In this document: one piece after another, positions 33,505 through 41,401 of the stretch
Layout of the letters: each line of letters begins with the position of its first letter
Numbering within the stretch: position 1 is the stretch's first letter
NCBI RefSeq assembly: GCF_001461695.1
Contig: NZ_AUTC01000149.1
Location: 1-56,729 of the forward strand
Direction: 5' to 3'
Origin: Sinorhizobium fredii USDA 205
GTDB lineage: Bacteria > Pseudomonadota > Alphaproteobacteria > Rhizobiales > Rhizobiaceae
DNA: 56,729 bases
The notes under the pieces: model-generated
What the model was told of the DNA's origin: nothing
What the model saw: only the letters and a program-made list of their open reading frames with translations
Database searches by the model: none
Translations under genes and position numbers: made by a program

Positions 33505-34016
33505 GCGCTCATCCTTTTTCCCAATCGAACCCAGCCATCTGTCGTGCGCGCCATCGATTTCTCGCGATGTAGATACAGCAGCCGGGCCCAGATCCACGTG
33601 CAAGCGTGGTCACGATGATGCACGGTTCCGCCAAGCTTCCAAAACGCAGGCAGCGAGCCGGACTGGAACAAGAGCAGAGACCAGGGCTGTAACATCGGCG
33701 CCGCGAACATGTCTTCCTCGGTCGGCTCCGTCGCGCGGCACATGCGATATTCCGGCGGCGGCAACAACGCGCCGCCCGGCGTTGACAGCTCGAGCAATCT
33801 CCTGCCGATATGGAAAAGTGTCCCGGTGTTGGCCACGAGATGCCATCCGACGCGGCGGCACGTCTCGTCGTCGGGCTCCCATATGATCGACAGCGCGCGT
33901 TCGACTTCCCGGTCGCGAAGGATTGCTTCGCAGATCAGGCTCTCGCGATCCATGGATTCGATGCTGACGCGCGGACGGATGCCGAGCGGTCGACGGCGAA
34001 GTACGTGTGCTGTCAT
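33501..34016 (-). CDS. hypothetical protein of the zinc-finger array
   Basis: This 171-residue protein starts at MTAHVLRRRPLG within an ATGA overlap. It has no paired cysteines. Features are a helical N-terminal half (DRESLICEAILRDREVERALSII) and a Trp-rich C-terminal half (WKLGGTVHHRDHACTWIWARLLY). No domain is recognised. Its position between two zinc-finger-like genes suggests a structural or functional partnership. Confidence 0.7.
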   Translation of the reverse strand: MTAHVLRRRPLGIRPRVSIESMDRESLICEAILRDREVERALSIIWEPDDETCRRVGWHLVANTGTLFHIGRRLLELSTPGGALLPPPEYRMCRATEPTEEDMFAAPMLQPWSLLLFQSGSLPAFWKLGGTVHHRDHACTWIWARLLYLHREKSMARTTDGWVRLGKRMSA

Positions 34017-34489
34017 CGTGCCCAATCCGGCGCCACCGATTCAACAAATGTGTCGGCTTCGGGATCGTACCGTCGCCACGTGCCATTGGCTTCGCGGAAG
34101 ACGTAGTCACCGTCCTCGCACGGCTCGGCGCGATAGCCGTCGCGAACAGCATGGTCTTCGCAGACCGTAGTCAGATAGCCGCGCCGATTGCTCCAGCGCC
34201 CCGGCAGACCGCAATACTCGCACGTGTAGAAGCTGCGCGCCTCCGCGAGATCGTGAGCTTCGCGGATCGGAACGCTCGCGGACGTGGCATTGCCGTGATC
34301 GTAGATTCGAAGGCTGCCCAACTTTTCCTTCACCTGCCGCAACTGGTAATCCGATCCTTCCGGCAGCTCGCGGTCAACGACCTCGAAATAAGCGTCAAGG
34401 ATTCCGATCCAACCGATCTCGCACTGAAATCCGAACCGCCGCGGGATCAGGCGCGGATATTTCGCCTTCAATTCTTCGAACGTCTTCAT
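34013..34489 (-). CDS. CxxC-CxxH zinc-finger-like protein (clearest family member)
   Basis: The 158-residue protein shows the complete family pattern. A GFQCEIGWIGILDAYFEVV helix region comes first, then RQVKEKLGSLRIY, then a zinc site C90-x2-C93-G...C110-x2-H113, and a YVFREANGTWRRYDP tail. I have seen the layout GW-LI / QxKEKFGxLRxY / CxxCG / CxxH in uncharacterised phage and bacterial proteins. No biochemical function is known to me. ATGA overlaps occur on both sides. Confidence 0.8.
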   Translation of the reverse strand: MKTFEELKAKYPRLIPRRFGFQCEIGWIGILDAYFEVVDRELPEGSDYQLRQVKEKLGSLRIYDHGNATSASVPIREAHDLAEARSFYTCEYCGLPGRWSNRRGYLTTVCEDHAVRDGYRAEPCEDGDYVFREANGTWRRYDPEADTFVESVAPDWAR

Positions 34490-34977
34490 CGGCTCCAGCC
34501 CTCTGGGGGATCGCTCGGGATCATCTGGTCGAGGTCACGATCGTATCGGTACCACTGGCCGCCGCGGGTCTGCATCATGCCTGTCATTCTGCCAGGCTCG
34601 CGTCGCGGCCACGAACGCTGATCCGGGGACGCGTGCTCGTCACAGAGACACCGCCACCAAGCCATTCGATCCGGCGGCGGACGACGGACGTAGCCTTCGC
34701 CGCCGCAGACTTCGCAGGTGAACGAGCTCTTCATTTCCGCTTTTGCCTTCGCGAGGCGTGCTGGCAGGACGTCGGTGTCGCACCAGATCCTGAGTGTGCC
34801 CCACTTCTCCTTGCATTCGTGGACGCATAGACTCGGATCATGCCGCAGCGCCTCATCCACAAATGCCTGGATCAGCGGCAGCCACCCGATCCCCACATCC
34901 ACATAACGCGCGGACTCGAACACGCCCGGGTAGTCGCTCTGCAGGTCGTCGAGTTTGATCGTCGGGAAATCACGCAT
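34486..34977 (-). CDS. CxxC-CxxH zinc-finger-like protein
   Basis: The 163-residue protein has the same order of elements as the next gene in the array: GIGWLPLIQAFVDEALRH, HECKEKWGTLRIW, C88-x2-C91-G...C112-x2-H115, and a tail GGQWYRYDRDLDQ that parallels the TWRRYDP tail of its neighbour. This indicates an old tandem duplication. It overlaps its upstream neighbour by 8 bp and the next gene by 4 bp. Confidence 0.8.
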   Translation of the reverse strand: MRDFPTIKLDDLQSDYPGVFESARYVDVGIGWLPLIQAFVDEALRHDPSLCVHECKEKWGTLRIWCDTDVLPARLAKAKAEMKSSFTCEVCGGEGYVRRPPPDRMAWWRCLCDEHASPDQRSWPRREPGRMTGMMQTRGGQWYRYDRDLDQMIPSDPPEGWSR

Positions 34978-35284
34978 TGCACGTCTCCTTCATCTCGTCG
35001 CAGATGTCGCAGGTGATCTGTTTCCGCTCGCCGCGATCGCGGCCGTTATGGGATCCGCAGCACATGCAAGTCGTCAGCGACTGGGTGACAAATCCCTGCA
35101 GAATACGGTCGAGGCGAAGACGCGCGGCAGGATCCAGCGTGCTGTCGTCGACGCGAACGTGCAGCCAGCCGCGGTCGGCGGTCATAGCGGTGACGGCGAC
35201 GTCCGGGTAGTCGCGCATCAATGCAAGGCGCAGATCGGTGACCAAGTCGAACCATCCGTTCGGCATCGGCGCATGCTCAGTCAT
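34970..35284 (-). CDS. short four-cysteine zinc-ribbon-like protein
   Basis: The 104-residue protein ends with C73-x-C75-C76-G (CMCCGSHNGRDRGERKQ) and C92-x2-C95, so the second pair is CxxC instead of CxxH. The N-terminal part (PNGWFDLVTDLRLALMRDYPDVAVTAM...GWLHVRV) parallels the GW/LRxY region of the longer paralogues in reduced form. The start codon overlaps the upstream stop by ATGA. Confidence 0.75.
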   Translation of the reverse strand: MTEHAPMPNGWFDLVTDLRLALMRDYPDVAVTAMTADRGWLHVRVDDSTLDPAARLRLDRILQGFVTQSLTTCMCCGSHNGRDRGERKQITCDICDEMKETCNA

Positions 35285-35592
35285 CAGCGCTCTCCTTCTT
35301 CGAAAATTTCCTGGAAGCGCTGTTCGAACTGCCAGAACGAGATTTCATGACACAGAGCTGCGGCAATACGCGGATCAACGCGATCAGTGAATTCCTTGTC
35401 GATCCGCGTGCGGCCGCCAGCTTGCGCGAAGATTCCGGTGATGTGGACCTCCTTGTCGATCCCTTCCTCACGCATGACGCTCAGCAAGCTGTCGAGTGCG
35501 GGTAGCTGACAGTCGTGCAGCCGGATCCGGTCGCGGGGCGGGACGGCATCGCCATGAGATGCGACGAGGCAGTCGTATTCGTCGTCAGTCAT
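35284..35592 (-). CDS. hypothetical protein upstream of the zinc-finger array
   Basis: A 102-residue protein starts at MTDDEYDCLVASHGDAVPPRDRIRL, overlapping the phosphoesterase end. It is a mixed alpha/beta protein with a C-terminal amphipathic helix (CHEISFWQFEQRFQEIFEEGER). No family is recognised. A longer frame exists, but the overlap with the phosphoesterase favours the short form. Confidence 0.7.
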   Translation of the reverse strand: MTDDEYDCLVASHGDAVPPRDRIRLHDCQLPALDSLLSVMREEGIDKEVHITGIFAQAGGRTRIDKEFTDRVDPRIAAALCHEISFWQFEQRFQEIFEEGER

Positions 35593-36130
35593 CGAGAAGC
35601 GACTCCTGAATCTCGCGAAAAGAGAGCGGTGCAAAACGCGTATCCGGGCAATCGATCCCGACATCGCGGCTGCGCCCCAGCGGCGACAAATTGCCGTGGG
35701 AGTGGCCGTAAAGATGGTACGAACCGTGGTGCGAAGCCGGCCAAACGCGGCATGCGTAATGGCTCAGGTAGATCCGGCAGCCTTCGTCCGTTGTCTCGAG
35801 CGCGTGCGTAGGCGGAATGTCCCACGGCAGGTCGCGAATGTTGCGGTTCACGCGGCCTTTGCGGTCCAGATCGTGGTTGCCGACTATCAAAACCTTGTGG
35901 CAGTTGATCGAATGAAAAAGATGTCGGACATACTCGGCATCGCCGCTGATGGCGAAGTCGCCGACGACATAAAGGATGTCAGCAGCCGAGACGCGCTCGT
36001 TGATACGATCGACGATGGCGCGATCCATGTCGTCTACGGTGTCGTAGGGGCGCGTGACAGGGCAGTGGCGGAGGATGCCATGGTGGCCGAGATGCAGATC
36101 GGCAGTGTAGAACTTGCGGCAGAAGGACAT
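35585..36130 (-). CDS. calcineurin-like metallophosphoesterase
   Basis: The 181-residue protein carries all metallophosphoesterase motifs: TADLHLGH (D-x-H), VGDFAISGD (GD), VGNHDLDRKG (GNHD), and LYGHSHGNLSP (GHxH). It is of the small phage/plasmid type that hydrolyses phosphodiesters or phosphomonoesters with two metal ions. GGAG is well placed before the ATG. As the only recognisable enzyme in the gene chain, it is the best handle on the array's biochemistry. The substrate is unknown. Confidence 0.88.
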   Translation of the reverse strand: MSFCRKFYTADLHLGHHGILRHCPVTRPYDTVDDMDRAIVDRINERVSAADILYVVGDFAISGDAEYVRHLFHSINCHKVLIVGNHDLDRKGRVNRNIRDLPWDIPPTHALETTDEGCRIYLSHYACRVWPASHHGSYHLYGHSHGNLSPLGRSRDVGIDCPDTRFAPLSFREIQESLLDD

Positions 36131-36180
36131 GAGGGGACTCCGAAAATAGACAAACGAAAGCGGCTCCGCGCGAGGGCGCG

Positions 36181-36216
36181 TCAGGCGGCTATTCGGGCTA
36201 TCTTCAGTCCAGTCAT
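36181..36216 (-). CDS. possible 11-residue leader peptide
   Basis: MTGLKIARIAA is preceded by AAGGAAA and ends 50 bp before the phosphoesterase start codon. A leader peptide with a regulatory role is possible, but an ORF this short can arise by chance. Confidence 0.25.
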   Translation of the reverse strand: MTGLKIARIAA

Positions 36217-36317
36217 GTCGGCGTTTCCTTCTATTCCGGTGTCATAGCAGGACCCGGAAAGGTTGTGAGCCCCGCCGATGCAGAAAGGCGCCGGCGAGGT
36301 TAACGGAGAGCCGCGTT

Positions 36318-36333
36318 CATGGATATATCCATG
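36318..36333. promoter_or_regulatory. 16-bp palindrome CATGGATATATCCATG
   Basis: A perfect palindrome lies directly after the stop of the 356-residue gene and upstream of the phosphoesterase block. It could be an operator for the second part of the operon. Confidence 0.35.
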
Positions 36334-36334
36334 A

Positions 36335-37405
36335 TCAGGCGGCAGCAAGCAGCTCGGCAACTGTCTCGTCGGGGTGGATGCCGCGACGGATGCCCATCGC
36401 CATCGCCTTGATGTAGTCGCGGCGCCGGGCATGTGGAATCCGTTTCCAGAGGTCGGCATCAAGCGACGGCGGCTTGGTCCATTGGCCTGAACGAGCAGCG
36501 CTTTCGGAATCCTCTGCGTACGGGATTTTTGGCAGATTGCCGAGGCCTTCAGAGAACTCGAGAACGACACCAGGATCCACTTGCCCCGGGGTGAGGAGCA
36601 GCCGTGCAAGCCGCATCATCTTTTCTGTCGACAGAGCGGCAGCCAGGCTGGTCTTCGAGACTGTCGGGTCAATCTGAATCGTTGTCCCAGCCCTTGCTGC
36701 CGGAGTGATCCCCTTACGCGCAACGATAGTCGCGGCACCTCCATTCTTCCCTGATTTAAGGGCGAGGTATACGGAGTACCTTTCAGTGACGGCGGCGTTC
36801 TCGACTAAACGGACTGTATCATCATCACCAGCGGCATCGAGAAGGTATTCGATGTAGTCCCGGTAGTGGCGGAAGATCGCTTCATCTCGCGACGGCGACC
36901 ACCCTTTGTCCTTTCCACTGATCTTACCCCCGCCCGCATGCACTGCATCGATCGTTGTTTTCGGCAACATCTGTGTTTCGTCGTCGACGATGGCTGGACG
37001 GAAACGCTCATCACGCGTCATCATGAAGATAGCGGCGCCTTCCATGCGGTTCGGCCAGCCGTCGGCGAGTGCATTCGCCCACGACGACCGCCACAACATC
37101 CACTCGGGCTGACGGAACCCGCCCGCAATTTTCTCAACGCTTTCGATCAGGACACCGCCCATGAGCGCGTCGGCAGCGGCGATGTTCGGATAGTCACCTT
37201 CGCGAATATGCCGGGCGATTGCCGAGAATTGGCTGCGGGTGTCATCGGTCGCGCGGCTCAGGGTGTAGCCGCGAAAATTCCTGACCATCATCTTTCCTTC
37301 CTCCCGCGCCTCATCGGACAAGAGGAAACGGAGCTTCGGACGGATTTCGGTCGGATCGGCGGCGCGCTGCACGGTCTTCGGTACCGCTCTCTCGATGCGT
37401 CTCAT
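36335..37405 (-). CDS. unknown 356-residue protein coupled to the replication initiator
   Basis: No domain is recognised. The protein begins basic (MRRIERAVPKTVQRAADP). It contains an ARHIREGDYPNIAAADALMGG helical region and a hydrophilic middle (GGGKISGKDKGWSPSRDEAIF). The C-terminal helix-rich part includes RIPHARRRDYIKAMAMGIRRG. The start codon overlaps the initiator stop by ATGA, so it may assist replication or partition. This is inferred from context only. Confidence 0.7.
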   Translation of the reverse strand: MRRIERAVPKTVQRAADPTEIRPKLRFLLSDEAREEGKMMVRNFRGYTLSRATDDTRSQFSAIARHIREGDYPNIAAADALMGGVLIESVEKIAGGFRQPEWMLWRSSWANALADGWPNRMEGAAIFMMTRDERFRPAIVDDETQMLPKTTIDAVHAGGGKISGKDKGWSPSRDEAIFRHYRDYIEYLLDAAGDDDTVRLVENAAVTERYSVYLALKSGKNGGAATIVARKGITPAARAGTTIQIDPTVSKTSLAAALSTEKMMRLARLLLTPGQVDPGVVLEFSEGLGNLPKIPYAEDSESAARSGQWTKPPSLDADLWKRIPHARRRDYIKAMAMGIRRGIHPDETVAELLAAA

Positions 37406-38931
37406 GCCACGTACTCCAAGCCTGCGACGAACATGTCGATGCGGCTGATGATGGTTTCGATATCGTCCAAGGTCGCGGGCTTCTTGAATTCCATTGAATC
37501 AAGGTTACCTTTGATCCACCAGCGCACCCTGATCGTCTTCAACTCGTCTCCGCGCCAATCGCGGTAACGGTCGACCTCTTCCAGAACCATGTCGTCGATC
37601 GTCTGCATCGTGAGAGTGTCGTCGAGGTTGATCCAGATTTCCGAGCATTCCTCGAAGGGGATGACAGACGGGGTGGCTTCCACCGCAGCGACGGCTTGGT
37701 GGGCAACTACAGGCCTAGCTTCGCCGCCCCACACACGTTCGCGACGGGCGGCCTCGCCAGCGTCGGCAATCTCCTTGCGTTCGGCCTTCGAGCGCAGGAC
37801 GAGGTCAGGACTATCGGCTTCCTCCATCGCCCATGCCCAGGCTGCTGCGTCAGCGCCACGCTTGGTGATCTCCTGACGGAGCCGCTCGCCCCTGTATCGG
37901 CGGGTCGCGTAACCGTCCGACAGTGGCTGTCCCTCAAGCATTTCCTGCAGGCATGCCGTCCAGAGACCAAAGAGGATTCCATGGTGTAGTTCAGGTCCAT
38001 AGGCCTCGACGAAGGTACCCGAAGCTTTAAGCCAGACATCCTGACGCACCCGGAACTCTGGGGCATCTACTCCTCCGAACTGCTTGATGCCTGCAGCGTC
38101 GAACAAAGCTCGTCTCTGGTGATGTGAGGGTGGATTGAGAGTCAGCGAGAACTGGACCTCCGCGACAGGATTACCGCGGGTTTTCGCAGGTTCCGCGTTG
38201 ATCGCTAGAGTGAACGCCTGGACATCCTTGAACTGATGCACGGCGATGTCGAGAACGCGCTCCTTCAGCTTGCCACCGCGGACGCGGCCATCTTTCTCGC
38301 GGGGGAAGCAAACCCAGTCGGCGACCTGCTCGACCGAAGTGGTCACCACCACCTTGTTGTCGCCGCCCTTGATCCAACGACGGCCGGTGGCCTTCAACTC
38401 GGCGACGAGTGCCTTATAGAGACGCGCGACGAACTTAGAGCGTATGGCTGGCAGCGCGGAGATCTCGATGTACGCGTATTCCGCCTGGGCTGTCAGCGCG
38501 GTCTTGATCGGCGCCGGAAGCGTGAAGTGGACGACATCCCCAGCATCCTTGCGCTCAATCCAGGAGACGAGCAGCGGCACCTGTTCGTATGCGCCGAAGC
38601 TTACTGTATTCCGGAGGAGACGAGAGAGGCTGTCCTTTACGGCATCGCGGCGCGCTTCGGGTCCGAGGTATCGGAGGATGTGGCGCATAGGAACAGCGTG
38701 GGTCTCGTCCTGCAAAGCAGCGTCGGCATGGAGTGCGACCGTCATCAGCAGCTCGTGGAGGGTAGCGTCGTCGGACGTGAGCGGGGACTCGCGGTCATAG
38801 GTTACACCTAGAAGCAGCTCGAGGGGCCTCGGCGACTCCGGAGCAACGACCGGTAGTGCTGCCGGCTTGTCGAGAGCCTTGGCAATGTCGCCCCTGTTCA
38901 CGGGCCGAAAATTGCGTCTGTGGAAATTCAT
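37402..38931 (-). CDS. plasmid-type replication initiator (Rep_3/RepA-like)
   Basis: The 509-residue protein has a winged-helix initiator core. Its hallmark segment is YAYIEISALPAIRSKFVARLYKALVAEL (about residues 152-178), like the Y..L......SK..LRLYELL motif of Rep_3 proteins. A first WH lies at about 58-125 and a long C-terminal extension follows. GGAGGACG sits before the ATG. The 300 bp upstream contain iteron-like TTGGGT repeats, the expected initiator-binding sites. The presence of an initiator inside an integrated element suggests an excisable replicating form. Confidence 0.75.
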   Translation of the reverse strand: MNFHRRNFRPVNRGDIAKALDKPAALPVVAPESPRPLELLLGVTYDRESPLTSDDATLHELLMTVALHADAALQDETHAVPMRHILRYLGPEARRDAVKDSLSRLLRNTVSFGAYEQVPLLVSWIERKDAGDVVHFTLPAPIKTALTAQAEYAYIEISALPAIRSKFVARLYKALVAELKATGRRWIKGGDNKVVVTTSVEQVADWVCFPREKDGRVRGGKLKERVLDIAVHQFKDVQAFTLAINAEPAKTRGNPVAEVQFSLTLNPPSHHQRRALFDAAGIKQFGGVDAPEFRVRQDVWLKASGTFVEAYGPELHHGILFGLWTACLQEMLEGQPLSDGYATRRYRGERLRQEITKRGADAAAWAWAMEEADSPDLVLRSKAERKEIADAGEAARRERVWGGEARPVVAHQAVAAVEATPSVIPFEECSEIWINLDDTLTMQTIDDMVLEEVDRYRDWRGDELKTIRVRWWIKGNLDSMEFKKPATLDDIETIISRIDMFVAGLEYVA

Positions 38932-38982
38932 CTGTCGTCCTCCGCTACAAGTATGGTTGCCGCCGGCGGAGCGTGGCGCAAG

Positions 38983-39230
38983 GTCTTAGACCCAAGAATT
39001 TTCGGATTTGGGTTCAGAAGGCTCGGTGTCCCGTAGTGACATTGTAGACCCAAGGTTTTTTGGTTTGGGTCGAAGATGGAAACCTTTGAAATCACGGGGA
39101 ATAACGGCGCTAGTGACGTTCGGACCCACGGAATTCGCCGCTTGGGTTCAAGTCCTCGCGAAATTCCGGGATTCTTGGGTCTAAGACGCTTTTCGCGAAC
39201 GGGTCGTTTTGGGATTCTTGGGTTCAAAAC
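38983..39230. repeat. iteron-like repeats, candidate replication origin
   Basis: ATTCTTGGGTCTAAGAC occurs at 39171-39187 and exactly inverted at 38983-38999; ATTCTTGGGTTCAAAAC is at 39214-39230. Further TTGGGT/ACCCAA cores lie at 39006-39013, 39047-39053, 39063-39070 and 39141-39147. They occupy an intergenic region of roughly 540 bp upstream of the initiator gene that contains no other gene I can support. Confidence 0.7.
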
Positions 39231-39477
39231 AATGTGGACACACTATGCCGCCATGGGGGCTGAAGGCCTGTCCGTTTTGTCAACTATGGCGCAATCCTAG
39301 AAGATAGGCGTACGCGAGTGCGCGCGGGCGCACGACCTGGATGAGGAACCTAAAGGCTCTCGTGGACGCTACGCGCTGCTCCGCTCGACCAGCTCCGCAG
39401 GTCCCTTATGAGCGTTTCGTTTTGTTGCTTGCAACGCCGACCGTGACAATTCTCGTAGTGACGAGAGGAGAGCCGGG

Positions 39478-39801
39478 ATGCCGAGAGTTGCTGACCCGAG
39501 GAACGAGGTGGGAAGGAACAAGACCGAGAAGTGGCGGCACAAACTGCGTGCTGCCCGCATCCCCGAGTCCTGCCAGGTCGACACGGCGGTCGCGGCGGCC
39601 GTCGCTGTGGTTATGGCCGATAAGCTGGAACATGATCCCGATCTGTCTCCCGATCTTCAGATCATTCTGGCGACCGCCCGGGCGATCCTTAAGCATCGGG
39701 GTTTCGATGGTCGTGGTCCTTCGAAGAAGCTCATGTCTCGACTCCTTCACCGGAAGGATCTGTCCGTGTTGCCACGAGCCAAGCGGAGCACATCACTATG
39801 A
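39478..39801 (+). CDS. hypothetical basic protein
   Basis: The 107-residue protein starts after AGAGGAGAG. The N-terminus is basic (NKTEKWRHKLRAARIPESCQ), followed by two helices (VAAAVAVVMADKL, LQIILATARAILKHRGF). The composition fits a small DNA-binding or accessory protein of the mobile element, but no motif confirms it. Its stop overlaps the next gene by ATGA. Confidence 0.6.
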   Translation: MPRVADPRNEVGRNKTEKWRHKLRAARIPESCQVDTAVAAAVAVVMADKLEHDPDLSPDLQIILATARAILKHRGFDGRGPSKKLMSRLLHRKDLSVLPRAKRSTSL

Positions 39802-39890
39802 CATTCCGATTTTTCGGCGGCTCCCCCCATTACTTCACGATTCAGAATCGTCGATCCTGGCATTTCAGTAGTGACGGGGGTGGGACATGA
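39798..39890 (+). CDS. 30-residue coupled small protein
   Basis: An ORF of 30 codons (begins MTFRFFGGSPHYFTIQ) has ATGA overlaps at both ends, joining the genes before and after it. Its translation is thus likely, although the sequence matches nothing I know. Confidence 0.5.
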   Translation: MTFRFFGGSPHYFTIQNRRSWHFSSDGGGT

Positions 39891-40168
39891 GACATTTCCG
39901 TCCTCCCGCATGCTCCCGTGATCCCCGCTACGGCAAGGCTCGTGAAGCGCTTCTCGTCCTTGGCGCGGTAGCTGCCGAGGATTCCGACTATGCTAAGAAG
40001 CAAAACGGGGTCGGGTTCTCGAAGTCCGACTCGACGAAAGGTCATGCCCTTGCACGTCTCAGCGTGACGTCCGTTCTCAGCAGCGACGCAACATTCGAGG
40101 AGGTGACGAAGCTTGCCGCTCGATATCGGCGCCAGGCATCGCGCATATCCCAAGGCACATTGCTGTAA
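39887..40168 (+). CDS. hypothetical protein
   Basis: The 93-residue protein has an N-terminus with DPRYGKAREALLVLGAVAAEDSDYAKKQNGVGFSKSDSTKGHALA and a helical C-terminus. The KSDSTKGH segment is reminiscent of small plasmid and phage proteins (for example, ones acting near DNA or tRNA), but I cannot name a family. It is the third gene in a short coupled operon. Confidence 0.55.
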   Translation: MRHFRPPACSRDPRYGKAREALLVLGAVAAEDSDYAKKQNGVGFSKSDSTKGHALARLSVTSVLSSDATFEEVTKLAARYRRQASRISQGTLL

Positions 40169-40273
40169 CTCGAGACAAATTGCGGACATTCGATTCCGAT
40201 CTGCCGCTTCGCCGGCGATTGAATCTTTCAGGCACTTGGCCGGATCATGGATCCTGAATTCAGGAGACCTGAC

Positions 40274-40339
40274 ATGGCCGAGAAGAATGCCGAAATCCAT
40301 ACACTCGCACCTCGCGACTGGCTCGAGTCGACGCACTGA
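40274..40339 (+). CDS. possible 21-residue small protein
   Basis: MAEKNAEIHTLAPRDWLESTH follows a strong CAGGAGACC site. It precedes a second small ORF by 8 bp. The good ribosome site is the only support. Confidence 0.3.
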   Translation: MAEKNAEIHTLAPRDWLESTH

Positions 40340-40346
40340 GCTGACA

Positions 40347-40751
40347 ATGATGACTGACCTCACCCCGCGCCAAGCAGTCCTGGCATATCTCGGCGGCGAA
40401 CCCGTCGAGCCGCAGATCCTGCGCGGCGGTGGCTCAATATGTCAGCGCCTAGAGGATGGGAGGATTTCAAACGCAAGCTCGTTGCCGACACGGAGCTGAC
40501 GTTGGAAGAAGCCAATCGCCGTAAAGCGGTTGCCAATGCTCCTTGCCGAGTTCACGGTCGACCGTCAGATCAACGAGAGGTCACCGGAGGCCGCCTGGCA
40601 TCGGACACACGGATGGCTGCATCCACTTCGGTACCTTGAGGAAGCGGCCGCTGCGGTTACTGTCGGAGAAACCACGCGGGAAGTGGTAGCCGAGGCAATG
40701 GCCGTCGATCTCGATCAGGTCGATGCGGAGAGGCGCTGCGACGCAAGGTAA
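40347..40751 (+). pseudogene. frameshifted small-gene cluster
   Basis: Coding-like stretches occur in successive frames. MTDLTPRQAVLAYLGGEPVEPQILRG is at 40350-40430. MSAPRGWEDFKRKLVADTELTLEEANRRKA is at 40439-40530. EFTVDRQINERSPEAAWHRTHGWLHPLRY and a helical tail run from 40548 to 40751. The last two probably were one gene, broken near 40535. The first may be an intact 50-residue gene or its 5' neighbour. Confidence 0.5.
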
Positions 40752-40885
40752 ACCGTCAAATACGTGACGGCACATGGACGGGAAGAGCTTATGAAATTGC
40801 AACCCTGCATGCAGATTGCTGGATGCAATTGAGGGTAGTTTCCCCCTCTGACACTACCGTTGCTCTTAATCGAAGAATGGCAGCG

Positions 40886-41401
40886 TCGTCCCCGAAGCAC
40901 GGGGTTAAAGGTGACCCTGACCGATGATCCCTGGCGGACGAATCCTGTCGTGAGGGTGCCGCTGTTGGACTGGTCGTAGATGTCGGCAATGTCCGTGTTG
41001 AGCCAGTTCTGGTCGCTGAAGCTCGCGGTTGTCGCGATCGAGACCGCTTGCTGCTTGAGTTGTTCCAGTTCGCCTTGGATCTTCGTCCTGTCGACCCCGG
41101 ATTCCATGGCGGCGACGATCTTTGCCTTGAACGCGTCCACCACGCCGATCGTGGCTTCGATGCCGGCATAGGCAGTGTCGATCTTCGCGGCTCCGAAGGC
41201 CATCGCATCCTGGGTCGCAGACATGGAACTGGCATCCGACTTCATCGTGATCGAAATGGACCAGTAGGCGGCATCATCCGATGCCGTCGCCACTCTGAGC
41301 CCGGAAGAAACTTCAGCCTGCGTTTTTTCCAGTGCTCCGGAAATGATCCGCAAAGTCTGAAGCGCTGCGATAGCTGAAATGTTTGTGTTAATGCTCGTCA
41401 T
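40886..41401 (-). pseudogene. flagellin gene fragment (N-terminal D0/D1 only)
   Basis: The first about 172 residues match the flagellin N-terminal domain: TSINTNISAIAALQTLR, EKTQAEVSSGLRVATASDDAAYWSI, and VVDAFKAKIVAAMESGVDRTKIQGELEQLKQQAVSIA. A short LTTGFVR stretch follows. After that the frame continues into unrelated sequence, and the central and C-terminal D0 domains are missing, so it cannot polymerise normally. A flagellin fragment inside a mobile element suggests capture from a host fla locus. Confidence 0.75.

Noticed and set aside
31276..36130. CRISPR array or similar
   Set aside because: The similarity among these genes is at the protein-motif level; there are no short regularly spaced DNA repeats.
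36181..36216. Attenuation leader peptide for the phosphoesterase block
   Set aside because: The 11 codons contain no run of one regulatory amino acid and no terminator/antiterminator pair is visible; kept only as a low-confidence ORF.
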